Shown: positions 20,490-33,184 of the stretch, piece after piece
Position numbering within the stretch: position 1 is the first letter of the stretch
How the letters are laid out: every line of letters starts with the position of its first letter
DNA from: Stratiolaelaps scimitus
Taxonomy: Eukaryota; Arthropoda; Arachnida; Mesostigmata; Laelapidae
Assembly (NCBI GenBank): GCA_019614645.1
Contig: JABWDB010000013.1
Location: 7,597,861-7,661,860 of the forward strand
DNA length: 64,000 bases
Direction of reading: 5' to 3'
Notes under the pieces: model-generated
The model's database searches: none
What the model was told of the DNA's origin: nothing
The model's input: only the letters and a program-made list of their open reading frames with translations
Program-made: the position numbers and the translations under genes

Positions 20490-21354
20490 AGCGATGCAGA
20501 GGTCCGTAGCGAAAATCGAAAATCTATCTTCGTTTTCATTTTTTTGAGTCTTCCTTACCCGCTTGATGAGCTTTGGTTTGATTTGGCTGATCAAAGTAAG
20601 AATTGGCACTATTTGGTGGAGCGTGTAGTTGGAGGACGCTGTGAAAAAAGTTGCTTACCGAAAAGACTACACGAGATGAGCTAGGTTCGACTAAACTAGA
20701 TAAATTCTGCTACTATCCAGTGTAATTAACCAGACGAGCTGGTTGGGCACACTTTTCTTCGGCGACATTGGTTGAGCTTTTGTGCCGGTCCATCTCATTA
20801 TATAAGCCAGCATCGCTGAAAGTCTTCGGACAATTGTCAGCAGTAGCACCAGGTTGAATTCAAATAGTGCCATATCATGGTCGACGTTTAATCATGTTCG
20901 TGTTGTGAAGTCACCTAGCAATTAAAACCAGCGAGTTATTTTGTTTAAAATGCAATTTCATCGTCCGGAATTGTCCAGCTGTGCAGCCCACGAAAGTCCA
21001 AATAGCCGTACAGAAATACATCCGTGTATAAGATCTAAAAATTGATATACAAGTTGAGACGTATCTATACAATCGAGTTGGCATTCGCGTTTGTTCACAG
21101 AACACAGGATGGCTTATCCCATGTTTGGTACTGCTTTAGTCGATAGATAAAAGATCACTAATCTCTCGCTGCTGATTACAACACAAGTCAAACGTATTCG
21201 GCTACGGTCAAGCTTTCCCCCCCTGCATCTCATTATTAGTTCTGGTGGCCAAGAGCAACAAATCAAAACCGTCCAGCCATCACTGGCTGACTACGTAACT
21301 GTGCAACTAAGTTGAAATTGACAATCCTGGTGCTTCGACTTTGATGAAACAGCC
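20490..21354. other. Intergenic and presumed 5' region of the gene at 21355
   Basis: No supported coding region, repeat or RNA gene. The start codon at 21355 is in a reasonable context (cagccATGGCC). No clear TATA box. Confidence 0.4.
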
Positions 21355-21984
21355 ATGGCCAAAATAAGTATCAGCCTTCAGGTTGTGCTTCTTGCTGGGC
21401 TCATCTTGGCCAGCCATGGATCTCACGATGTTGATAGCGACGTGTGTCAGGCTCTCGACAGTTTCCGACAGGGCATACTGCACGTGAACGACGTTCAGGT
21501 GGATCAGGCTGTCGCGTACATTCGGCCAAACTTCTTACAGGCGATCCAATGCAACGAAGTCTTGACCGCATTCGATGCGTCATCACTCCTTGCTCTGCTA
21601 TCGGTGCGGCCACCGCGCGAACCGGCGGCGGTTCCCAGCGTCGTCGACGTCCAAGTGATACGAAGTGTGCAGCAGTGGCTACTACTGCATCCCCACGAGG
21701 AAGCGACCACCCAATTAGCCCTTCTCGACGCCATAAGTTTCGTCAACATCGATCCGGCTACACCCCGCGAGGCCGGAGCCGCTCCATCGAAATGGCTCCC
21801 TATGGAACGGCTGGCGGAGATCGTCGGCGAAGGGCAGCAACAGCTCACATTGTCTACGAGCATGATTCTTATAGCGATGCTGGTGGTTGGATCGGCACTG
21901 CTACTGAAATTCATTTCTTTTAGCTGTGTCCAACCGCTAGCTTCGACTGCCCATCGAGCTTCGATTTCGTATTGTCGTTCGTAA
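21355..21984 (+). CDS. Unknown intronless protein with signal peptide and C-terminal hydrophobic segment
   Basis: A single open frame of 209 codons. I do not recognise the family. Residues 1-22 form a typical signal peptide (SLQVVLLAGLILASHG). The lumenal part has two Cys (about residues 31 and 66) and is otherwise helical and Leu/Ala-rich (ALLDAISF, PMERLAEIVGEGQQQ). Residues about 169-188 (MILIAMLVVGSALLLKF) form a transmembrane helix or a GPI-type tail, followed by about 20 residues with two more Cys. It therefore looks like a small type I membrane or anchored protein. An AATAAA at 22626 is a distant candidate polyadenylation signal. GC is higher in the frame than in the flanks, and overlapping frames are shorter, which supports coding. 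Confidence 0.7.
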   Translation: MAKISISLQVVLLAGLILASHGSHDVDSDVCQALDSFRQGILHVNDVQVDQAVAYIRPNFLQAIQCNEVLTAFDASSLLALLSVRPPREPAAVPSVVDVQVIRSVQQWLLLHPHEEATTQLALLDAISFVNIDPATPREAGAAPSKWLPMERLAEIVGEGQQQLTLSTSMILIAMLVVGSALLLKFISFSCVQPLASTAHRASISYCRS

Positions 21985-21989
21985 CTGAC

Positions 21990-22690
21990 CGCTTGCTAAC
22001 GCGAACAGCAACGCGCAACTGCTCCAGGAACACAGGCATAGTAAGATGAGGGTTTTTTGATACAGAGCAAACAAGTGGTTCTCGTACATCGACGACGTTT
22101 TGTTTACTGACAAACTCGTAAGCTTTTGACAAAGGATGCGTCGATTTATCGCCAAGAGACATTTGGAAAGATAATCGATTTGTCGACTTGACAAGGCTTG
22201 GCACACAAATGAGTGCATCGAAATTTGTGCAAAATACTCATGTTTTGCTAACAGCACCATGTAATCAGAAACACACAAGTGAGAAGAATGTTCTACGACG
22301 CTGCCAAATCTAAAATAATATGGAACAGTTCCGATTTGAGGCAATGGCTGATATAGATGACCAAAACCGCGCGTACCGTTACTTAGCTCTCGTTTAGGAT
22401 TCGGAGCCGTTCAGGCTAGGGCGATATCCCTTTACGCCACGCGTAATTTGTGCACGTGATTAACTTTTAATTACCCCATTTTCGTCAGTGGCGTTGAATT
22501 TGTCACTTTGCTTACACCTCATCATTTATTTGTTATCCTTAGCGTTACACTATCAGATACTCGTTACGACCTTCATTTGTGTACTCAGTTTGTATTACTG
22601 CTGATTAAAAAATTGCACTTCCAATAATAAACCACTATTTGAAATATATTCATATATTCAATATATTGTCTGTTTAGCTAGCCCACTCAT
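21990..22690. other. Downstream flank of the 21355 gene
   Basis: Presumed 3' UTR and intergenic DNA up to the second duplication block. Apart from AATAAA at 22626-22631 no feature is visible. Confidence 0.4.
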
Positions 22691-24303
22691 TTGGGCGAAA
22701 AACTGGCAAATTAACTCATGAGATCTGGTTCTGCAAGAATGGTTTAAATAGGCATCAAGGTAACTTTTTGATCGACACTAGCCCTGTTAAATACGTTCAA
22801 AGCGTAGGGGTCGCCTTGTGGACAGATGCACCGTAAATTTACTGAGACGAATTATCGGCCTCCGCTAAATCACCGCATCAACAAACAGGGATTAGTGCAA
22901 CCAGATACAACGAGCCAACTATGAATCGACAACTGGCAAATGGGTCCATTGTTCGTGGGTGTCCAATAGCAGAACGGAAACAAACGTAAGCACGAATTCA
23001 TCAACGGGCGTCTGTCAGAGCAAGGTTCCGTTAGATTATTTTCAGCATCGAATAACTCTAAGGGTACTCGGTTAGTTCGGCGTTATTTTACGTGATGTCT
23101 CCGTTTCTCAGGCGTTCACTAAATCACTTGAACTCAATATATTCGCTCTATCTCTAACCAGGATTCTCTCCCATTTGCTGTTCTGCTATACTTTTCCAGC
23201 AAGGCCGGCGTTCTCCAGACCCGTAGCAGTCTATGGGGGTAAAACAGCAGTGTTCTTTTTTGCAACAAAATGTCGCCGTTATAGTAAACGTGAAGTATAA
23301 GAGTAAAATATACAAACCCTTCAGGTTTAGGTCTCACGCTCGCTAAAATCAGCCTTGCTGTTCAAATCACACATTCAGAGACTGTTTCGATTTACGCCAT
23401 AGGGTTAAGAGTGACATAGCCAGCCTGCAAGGACACCCCATTTCAATGACATTTCCCATGACAAAACGGAAATATCAAATCACTTCTAGGCAAGAAGAGG
23501 ACCTGTGGTAGGTTATTATAAATCTAATAATACAGCTAACTGCGGTAAACAGAGAGGCTTTAGCCTAACAGTGGCGGGCAGCTGATCGAGAAGGCAGCAA
23601 CGAGTTAACTTATTATAATAGGCAATGAGACAGCGAGTTCATGGTAAGTGAGACGTAACACCTGCTAGCAGGAATCACAGACAACAACTTCAATATTAAA
23701 ATGCTCTGAATTTTAATAGCTGTGAAAAACTTTACTAAAGTGTAAACAACTTTCGCCGTGATTGTCCCACCTGACATTAGCGTCCTTTGGAATAAAGTTC
23801 GTTATAAAGCCAAACATATTTTACTTAATAAAGAGCAAGCAATAGTCGAATTTACATAAAATGTTTTTGTGAAGTTTAATATTATTTAGTGTCTTAAAAT
23901 ACAACAATACACAATACAATAATTGGTGACGCAGTTGACCACGGGGTGTCAGGCCAAGGCCGTCATGGTCGGCATTGCCTCTACCAGAATTTCTACATAC
24001 ATTGAAAGACATCGCCAGCCATTGTAATTAGGCTATGAAAACGTTGTGTCAAGTTGCCATCAGACTAACGGCTCTCCTTCGGTTTGTTTTGAGGGCATGT
24101 GTTTTATGTGGTCTATTGGTTTCATGTGGTATTGTAAGTCACTTTGGTTGAGAAACAAATCCATTTTCACTATCCTATATATTTTTTCAGATTTAGTCGT
24201 AATAAAAATAGGTCATTCAAAAAATCAGCACGCGCAGAAGATGATGCAGTACCATAAAATCGCGTGCTCATTTTCTTCGAAAGTTGTGACGGCTTCAACA
24301 CTT

Positions 24304-24570
24304 TTATTGGCTGTCTTGGATGTCTTTGTTTATTTGAGGTTGTCGGCAGAACCTTTCGTCAATTTCCGTGGGCGTTGTCTTTATCGCGGCATGCCTTTCA
24401 ACAATATGCTGATCGATATCTATCTCAGTGTTGTCTATTGCTGTCGGCTTGCACTCGATCTCTTGCCAGATCCTGTGTGCCTCATGCCGTTTTGGCCGTG
24501 TGCTAGGCCTGATGTCCCTTACTTTCTTTCTTTCTTGTTTCCGGTTAGTGCTAGTATCGTTGGTACCGGT
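24304..24570 (-). other. Open frame homologous to 2131-2397
   Basis: Same unrecognised acidic/basic-rich frame as in block 1, still open here with a few conservative substitutions. Function unknown. Confidence 0.2.
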
Positions 24571-24739
24571 CTACTATGGAAACGGATTCTAAGTGGCAAA
24601 ATAAATAGGAAGATGGTCTATATTGCGATTGTAACAGGAAATTTGTCATAGGAGAGAATATCCAATTACTCGTAGCATCTATCAGAAATGATAACCTCGA
24701 AGTGGGCCACCGTGGGTACCCAAATTGATTCCATTTGTG

Positions 24740-24783
<44 letters not shown>

Positions 24784-25731
24784 TTTATAATTTAGTCTTA
24801 TTGTTCAATGTTGTATTGTAAGTTTATCTCTTACCAGATACATATGTGGAAGGCTACACTTGACACTTAAGCATAGAAAGCATACCTAGCATATATTTTA
24901 TGAATTATAAAACATATGCATATGTTTTTTAATTTATTAGTATGGTTTCTATAGCGATGTGTAAAGTGTAGCCTTTCACACATGTATGCATGTCGGACAT
25001 TTCATCTTTTTAATTCCGAAATGCCCTTCATTTATTCAAATACCTTTGACAACATAGGGATATCGGATAGATGTATTTTTTTCTATGAAGACTTGAGTGG
25101 TTCCTGTGTCAAAATCGGCGCCTAGTTCGAACTCTTCTCGGTAGACAATAGGTTATGTCCATTCCGATGATATTGTTCATACCGAATTTCCTGGTTCAAC
25201 AGGGTCATTTTTATCGATTCTTCTTATTCGTTGCGATGGGCATTTGGTGCCTGCCTTGCGCGTGTAGAACATCATTCTGGCTCTGAAATTACCCCATTAT
25301 AATTATCATTAATTGCTTGATCTAGAGCATGTGAAGAATCCATATGTGAGCAATCTGTGCGCAACAGAGTCGCAAGTGATACTGTAACTTTGTGCGAACA
25401 CAACACACAATGAATGCAAGGCGGAAATGTCTGTTGGCTGAATACAAAAAGCAGCTCGACTGGACACGAACTCACAGCAGAAAGACCTGATTGGATGACA
25501 CCCTAAAAGCTGAATTTCTACACGGGTACGATTATCAAATGTCTTTGCAGAAGGTATTATAAGACATGTGTCTCTCTCGAGCACGCGGGAGAGATACAAT
25601 CTTTGAGAACGCAAATTGTACGCCATTATCGAATAATGACGTATTCGACGTTTGAAGTTTTTTCACATTTCAAATATCTGATAAAGTCAGGTCCAACGAA
25701 ATCCGTCACTCCACATGGCTGCGGACGGAAG

Positions 25732-26006
25732 TTTTTCTCTTTTTTTTTTTCGAGCTGACCCTCAGCTGTTCCCCTATCTGACAGGCCTCAGCTCTTAACC
25801 TTTTAGGTATTACTATGAGGACCTGTCGGGGCCACCTTTGCTTATTCTCTGCCTTACTCGTACCTGACAAGAATCCTCAGATAAAGAAAGATGATAAAGA
25901 ACTCCAAAGATTCTCCAAAGCGTCTGACAGGATTTGAACCCAACACACACGTGTCCCTCCGGTCTAGTAGTCGAAGACGCTCACCACTAGACAACCAACC
26001 AGGGGA
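25732..26006 (-). mobile_element. tRNA-derived SINE (duplicate of 3735-4009)
   Basis: Same insertion, orientation and flanking target duplication as in block 1, so it predates the duplication. The poly-T side differs by one substitution. Confidence 0.8.
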
Positions 26007-26137
26007 CTGCGGACGAAAGTTATGACGATTGAATTCCGCTCATTTAATTGCATCAACGGCCAGCATTCCTTCGACGAAGATTATCTAGACATGATTACGC
26101 TATATGACCGTCCTAACTAATATTATATGCATAGTAA

Positions 26138-26232
26138 CGTTCCTCATAGTAATACCTAAAAAAGGTTAAAGGCCGAGGCCTGTCAGATAAAAGGGGAACA
26201 GCAGCTGAGGGTCAGCTCGAAAAAAAAAAAAA
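26138..26232 (+). mobile_element. 5'-truncated SINE (duplicate of 4141-4236)
   Basis: Same truncated copy with an A-rich tail as in block 1. Confidence 0.8.
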
Positions 26233-28517
26233 GATGCATAGTAATGTGTTGCCTTAAGGTGTATGCCAAGACAATTCCCCGACGATGACTGCCGAACAAT
26301 TAAGTGTTCACAATAAATGCTCTAGCAACGCTTACACAACAGCCGACTGACATTTAAGTGGGGATCCTTCCCAGGCACCAATCGACGAGTTCCCCTGCTG
26401 CTTTGGTAATTTCTAACACATCGACCTGTCCCAGGGGAAAGGGAAAGTCGCTCGATCGGCGTTCAAGTTGGCGACGCATAGCAGCTCGAAGAACGAAATA
26501 AATCAAAGCCTTGTTGGAGCTATTGATCAATTTCGTTTCCTCTGCGCTTGGCATGGGAAGAAATGCGAAAAACGCCAAAAAAAGACGGAGTCTGCAATAA
26601 TGGCAATGTCATTAATTGGCTTCCCTAATTTAAATGAAAGAAATAACTTCAGAGGTGAGCAAACGAGCCTAGAACGAAACACAATGAAGTAGCCGCTGCT
26701 GTATCTCGAATATCGATCAGTCCCGTTAAGAGAAAAGGAGAAATTGAATAGAAGAAACGTAAGTCCTTCCTTCTGGTCTTGATTCTAAACAAAACTGGGG
26801 TCATACTTCTAAACGATAAGGCAATACCGTAAAGCTCTAGGTAGCAGGGACTTGATACAAAGCAGGAGACGTCGACTATGTAATTTAAATGAAACATGGC
26901 ATGAAAGTCTTATAATTTGTCCTCTCGAGACTTCTTTCGAGTGCCTTACCACACCTTAGAATAATGCTTGGAAAGCTAAATCAGGTATCCAAATAATCAA
27001 CGATTTCAGCACAAGCTAACGTTCACTTTACCTAGCTCACTTGCTACGAATTTAATGTGTTGCCTCTTCAACGCGCAATGTGCAGTGTTCACTTACTCGC
27101 AATCGATGGTTGGAAGGTGGTTCTCCTCGTTACAGATTGCCTTTTGAACTGATACAGCATTAGCCAGTATTAAGGCAAAGACACTCAGTCGTTTGGGCTG
27201 AGCTGATTGCTGACCCTCCCATCCAAGTGCAGGAGAGAGTGCCACTGGAATAATTGAGTGGCTCCTATCAATAGACCTGTAGTCTTCGTCAACGCGACAA
27301 ACAAGGCCGCTCCACTTGAATGTTACATTATCGAGTTTATGCTTCGCAACTACATCCGCGGCTTGCGAGGTAAGGTTGGTCACGAAGGAGGGCGAATATA
27401 TGAAGCTGACGGACTTCGTTGAGAGGTCAGTCGACCCTTGGAGACGAGCCATTGACTTGGACCACGTGTCCTTGACAGCGATATTACTGAATAGTAGGGC
27501 ATTCGAAAGTGAACAGAGCGTTGCCAGGTAACACGTCCAAATCTGCGCCATATGTAGCCCAAGTTTGCTGCTAATGTTCGGGCATTCGTCCAACGTAGAG
27601 CAGTGACCGTAGAAGGCCAATACGGCTACTCGTATATACTCATATTCGTAAATAGGCTTATAAATACCTTGATTAATTTCGGGCATGACCACCTTTAAGT
27701 CATCCCTGATACCTGTGTTATTTGGAAACAACGAGTGTATTATCTTTTTTGCCTGATCAACTTTGAGTATCGCTTCTAAGTAGGAGGTCGATAACTTAAG
27801 GTCTTCTTCAATTATAATACTAGGTTTTCCCTGCGCAACATCGCGTAAGCGAGCACCTGCGGATAGAGCAGCTGGATAGACTTGGAAACTCCTTTACGTT
27901 CCTCTGTATCATTTTTTTCCGCTGCTCAAGATGTCGAATAATGAACGGGTAGCCTATTTCACTTTGGTCCAGAATTAACATCAGCTTCGCCATGGCGCCA
28001 TCACACTTCGCTGAAATCAAAATCAATGACTATATGTCTGGCTGTATGTATTGGCTTTGGGAAAAACCTTCCTTCCTGGGACAATATTAATAGGAGATCT
28101 CGCATTAGCGAATCAGACCATATAAAGCTTCGACCATATTAATGGATTGTCCGATACTTTCATTGGTCCTTGGCTGGCTTTCATTGGTCCGAACTGTGCC
28201 GACAAGGTTCTATTGATGAAAGCATCCGAAAAGAATTCATTTCTAGCCAAAGATAGCAACAACAAACTCCTTAGGTCATATTTGTTGCGTAGAACTGACT
28301 CGTAAAGGTTCTACCGTCACTTACATAACCCAACCTTTCATCCACGCAATAATACTGTTACTGTAATACTATGCTAAAATCGAGAAAAAAAATGGCAGCA
28401 ATTAAGAAATGGCGTTCACTGCACAACGAGCAATGAGTCTTTAGCAGGGCTACATTTTAGCTCTAGTAAAGAATAAGCGGGAAATAAAATATTAATATTA
28501 TATTGCAGAAAAACATT

Positions 28518-28605
28518 GCTCCGCCCGCGTGCATGGCGTTGTGAGTAAGGGAGGCAGTATTAAAGGGAGTTTTGTGGAGTCGGAGGTTCAAACCTGAGTG
28601 GAGCC
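28518..28605 (+). repeat. tRNA-like SINE head (duplicate of 6485-6572)
   Basis: Cleaner A box here (ATGGCGTTGTGAGTAAGG) with B box GGTTCAAACCT, inherited with the duplicated block. Confidence 0.5.
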
Positions 28606-30480
28606 ATATTTACTTTTATGGATAGTATCTCCGCAATAAGACTTGAACACGTAGTAGTAGTAGCAACTAGTGTGGTCTGCGGCACAGCTGCCACTGCGCA
28701 GAAAGCAAGGCACCATACGCCCCCTCTGTGCGTCATGAGTACTGCGTGTTTACATACACGGAGCTTTCTACAGACACCCTGGTGACCACTGTATTTGTTC
28801 CCTTTTCTCTCATCCTAGATTTCCTGTCTAGGAAATTTGGGATGAGAGAGAAGGGAAGCAGCTGAGAGTCAGCTAACCTCATGTGTTGTGCTCGTGGTTG
28901 GCCTTGTACACGTATCACCGCCCTTAGTGAAAGAATACGCTAAGCGATACCGGGAAGGGCGGTGCTGTTGAACATCGTCCACGGTTCCACAAGGGGCGGC
29001 GGGCATGGTGTTGACATGCATTGGCAGGCTAACACCCGCTTTTCTTCCATTTTTCGTCTTCTCATTGGCTTCAAGGGATTGTTTCGGCATGCATATTCCT
29101 TTACAAGATCTTCACTCAACCTCTGGACGGTTGAGTAGCGCTAGCCGAGCGGCGGAAGATATATATCTTCCAGTCGGCTACGGCTATTATATATATATAT
29201 ATATATATATATGACATATAATACGGGAAGATTGCCAGGGACACCCAGCTGGTTCCACGTTAATGCTGACGAAAACGTCACAATCAGAATCACCCTCCAA
29301 GCTACGGCCTGGGCAAGGCCTAAACAGCTGTATATCTTTAAATCTAGGCAGTCCAGGCTGGGCAAATTTTGAGCTCGCAAATTTGGACAACTAAAGGATG
29401 CCGAAAGAGGTCCCGAGATGCCGCCAGGTGGCCACGGGGAATATCAATGCACTCTGTCGCAATAGGATATGTGGATAACGAGTTGCAATTTAGCACTTGT
29501 GAAAAAGCTTAAAGGGGCCCGCAATTCTTCGCTAGGATACGTAGAGTATCGCATCAACGATTGACCCAGACTATGCAACCAGTGATAGACAATCTAGGAC
29601 ATTAATTAACGTTGTAGTCGAACTTCATCCAGGAAACTGCACCGAACGAATAAGAGTTCAGTTATTGGTAAGTGGAGAGCAAGTAAGTGAAGCTTGAACC
29701 GGTACAATACAGGCTGACTATTTGAAGAAAAAAGCTGTCATTGGTAGCCGACACGGAGAAAGCTTTCCACAGCACTCCTTCACTGGTGCGTACATGAATT
29801 CTGCGCACTAAACAATTCTGGTGACTGAAACCGGTATTCAAATTTACTATGTCAAATATCCAAGCAGAGGCAGCTTGTACGTGCAAATTTAATTTATTTT
29901 TTGTGTAGATTGCTTTGGAGTTACTGCTTACCTTGTCTTAGGATACAGTATCCCTTAAAGAATAAAGGTTCTCCTTTTTGGCCCTTGGGTACAAAGCATT
30001 TCCTTGAGCAGGAGACGCTTCCTTTCTCTACGTAGCCCGCAAGGCATGGATAAAAGGTCATCAAACCTGTGCAATGTTGATTTTTTGTGCACTCCTCCTC
30101 TTCATGTGGTTCCAGATGAACGAATCCTTCCGATTTGACACCACCTGTTAAATTGGGGTAACGTTAGGTTTAACTAGACAATATTACTATTTAGTTTTAA
30201 ATATTATTTATTCCAAAAGTAAAAGACAAGATTACAACCAAAAATTCTAGAGAACTCTGCACGCGTCCGACTGGCAGAACCAGCTTCGGCAAGCCATAAG
30301 AAGGACGAGACGGCCCAAGTCTAGAAAGAGATGTTCTTAAAGCGCTAGGTAGCCACAATTGTAATCTCCAACTGCCACACTGCTGGATGTTTTCTATGAA
30401 TCACGAACTCGGTAGTAATAAAGGTCTGCATGATGTTGACAAATCTGTCATTCACGGTGGGATTTACAAACTTTTTGGTG

Positions 30481-31390
30481 CTTTCTGTTGCCATGCCAAT
30501 TATTCATGAGATCCTTCTACAACTCGAGATCTCGATCCGAGTCGAATTTTTTCTTTTGGGCCCAAAATCTCTAGCATTTGCTATGGATTTCAACGTAATT
30601 TACTTCTAAAAGAAGTAAATTCCGTTGAAATCCATAGCAAATGGTACCATTACTTTAGGCTCAAATCTATTTGGTACTGCTACGGCCATTGCCTGTTCAC
30701 CTGGTCGTGGCCACTTTTTCACTTTATCTTTTTCTGGTACCCTATACAGGCTGATCTAGGTCTCGTCCACTGCAACGATATGCTCTAAGCTATTCTTTTG
30801 CTGCCTATATATATTCAAATTGTCTTGCGAACATTCTTCGCGCATTTTCAGTTGGCCAGGACCGAGTACATGAAAGACCCATTTTGCCTTTTTTTCTGCA
30901 TCGTCAGATTATTTTTAATAATTCGACGGCATGTTTCAGAAGGTACGCAAATTTCAGCCGGCAAAGTCATCAATGACTAAGCTCTAGTTTGCTCAAAAAC
31001 ATTTTCGATTACCTCGATCCCTTCGTCGAATCGAGATTCGGGAAGGGGTGGGCGGCCTCGATGTTCATAATATCCCAGTTACTTTGCCTAAACTGCGCAC
31101 ACCAACGGCACACCAGACTCAGGACATTATGGCCGTGCGCACTAACCAACCTTCGACGTATTTCAGCTGGACATTAAATCTGACACTTTTCTTCTGAGAA
31201 TGCAAGTCTGAGGGACCTGGTCCGCCAATAACCATTTAAACGCCCAATGAGAGCCAAATGCTAGCGGCTTTGGCTCGCGGTGCCTGCTTGCTAATTGTCG
31301 TGTTTCACTAACCGCCAAATTTGAACTCAAACCGGCGAATAATAAGAATACGGGGCAAGACGATAGGAGTGCCATTTTTTCGGGTCAGCC
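30481..31390 (-). mobile_element. mariner remnant
   Basis: Reads on the minus strand from a GGCTGACCC terminus at about 31390. It is the inverted equivalent of the element at 40459 and is identical in layout to 46496-47376. The left end is cut at 30480 inside the transposase. Numerous stops and a short internal inverted repeat near 30600 show it is dead. Confidence 0.7.
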
Positions 31391-31399
31391 TAATACCTT

Positions 31400-32400
31400 T
31401 CACGACTTCAGAGAAACAGTCTTCAGGAGGATTAAATTGATGAAGATGATGAACATGAAAGACCCCGAAATAAGACCTACAAAGCTAAATAATTTGTTCT
31501 CTTGGAGAGTCGCACGTCTCATACGAGACTCACGAAGTGGACATTTGCCATTACCACAAATGTAAAAATTTCAGACAGCGCCCTCTGTCGGCGAAATGAC
31601 TATGCCCATCACAACGCACGATCAATAAATCAGTCTGCTCGTAACTATGCTGTCGCACACATCTATGCAGAAAAGAATGCCGGTATTGTACTGTTGAGCG
31701 ACTTGGTGACTCGGTAAGCTCGCTCCTAGCACACCACGAGGTAGCTTAACTATCGCGCCTAATATTAACCTTTACGAAAAGATCCCAAGGAGCGATGGAT
31801 AAAGCTTTAACCGGAAGCAGATGATGCTGAACTGTTTCAGACGGATTAAGGATCCTAATTTGCATGAACTCAGGATTTGATAATGTACAAGAAAAGATGA
31901 AACAATGGGGCCGAAACGTAACAGTTTGGACAATTTGGAGATAGACATTTTACACTATTTAGAGATTTGGTGTTGAAGAAGAGCAAGGAGATGCAATGCC
32001 TAATTCTTGGTCATATTAGCCGTGGACTAACTGTAAATGGACCTCGTCCTCTGCCAGCCTCTATTTACGAGTTGGAAAAAAATTACATAATTTCAATTCA
32101 ATCACAACTCAAGGTGTCTATAAAATCAGGATCTAGTTTAATCGATCGGCGAAGTCTTGCTTGCCGCGTAACTCTATGAGCACTGTGGCAGTCCTCGCAG
32201 TAGTACTCGTTTCTATAGTTCCAGTACGCTTCCACTTTGCATCTAATATCATACATGAGCAAGATATGATAAAGATAAGAAAAAGCATAGATGCTGTTAA
32301 GAGCAGGGACATGTTGGACATATCCATATATGCATCTTTTGTATTTATGTACACACTCAGATCCAGAATTAAGAAATTGTAGATAAATGACAGTTTTCTT
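31400..32400. other. Intron 3 of copy 2, non-coding
   Basis: AT-rich sequence shared with 47380-48430. Apart from the mariner end nothing is recognisable. Confidence 0.4.
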
Positions 32401-33060
32401 ACGTTGACAAGAGAAGTTCGTGAACGTGGTCGGCTTTGAATCGTCACAGAAGGGTGGACTCGATATTGTATCAGCACATACGTAGTTTACGATATCCGCA
32501 CAGGTGACGGGGCATTCTGCGGGTTGCTCTATATAAAAAAGTCTTTTGTTAAAACAGAATCGCTTGTGGTGGCTAAGTACCCGTTCCCGCTCATCGATTT
32601 AGCCACGCTATCTATGCAGTTGGTCTAGCTCTGACCCCGTATTTAATATATCATATTTCTAAGATAAACTTGGAAAAGAAGAGACCCAGATACTCTTTTG
32701 ATGAGAGTAAGTCACGAGCTTAACCCAGACATAATTTGTAGAATAATCGGTTAGTCTTATGGCTCAAAATCATTGCCACTACAAATGGTTGCAGTTATAT
32801 CTGTATCATTCAATGCTGTGTGGGGTATCTCGGTAGAGCCCTCACCCAGTGCTCAATGAAGGTCGCGGCAAACGAGCTCACTGGTTAGACCTGCATTGCA
32901 GGTCTAGTGAGATAGTGGAAAGATTTAAAACACCGATTCTGATTATATAGATTCGTGCAGTCTCGTGATACAAATCTATATCAGACTTATCTCTATCGAA
33001 CCCCTATATTGGGTCAAAGTATAAAAATAATATATTAAATATTACATTCAAAAATTGATA

Positions 33061-33139
33061 ATTGTATGTGTGTGTCTAATGCTTATAGTGTAATATATAC
33101 ATATACTAACTATAAGCATTAGGCACACACACATACAAT
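33061..33139. repeat. Imperfect palindrome
   Basis: Arms of about 28 bases (attgtatgtgtgtgtctaat... and its complement at 33110-33139) around a 20-base AT-rich loop, followed by a short (TA)n run. In intron 2 of copy 2; not retained at the same place in copy 3. Confidence 0.75.
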
Positions 33140-33184
33140 TAGCAATCTTTTGGATATATATATATATATATTACATCACGTGAA

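Larger units (their letters stand above)
22694..30480. repeat. Segmental duplication block, copy 2
   Basis: Collinear with 184-8420. At 30480 it joins a mariner remnant, exactly as block 3 does at 46495, whereas block 1 continues into different sequence. It contains the 3' exons of gene-family copy 2. The SINE pair and the tRNA-like head are inherited from the common ancestor of blocks 1 and 2. Confidence 0.9.
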
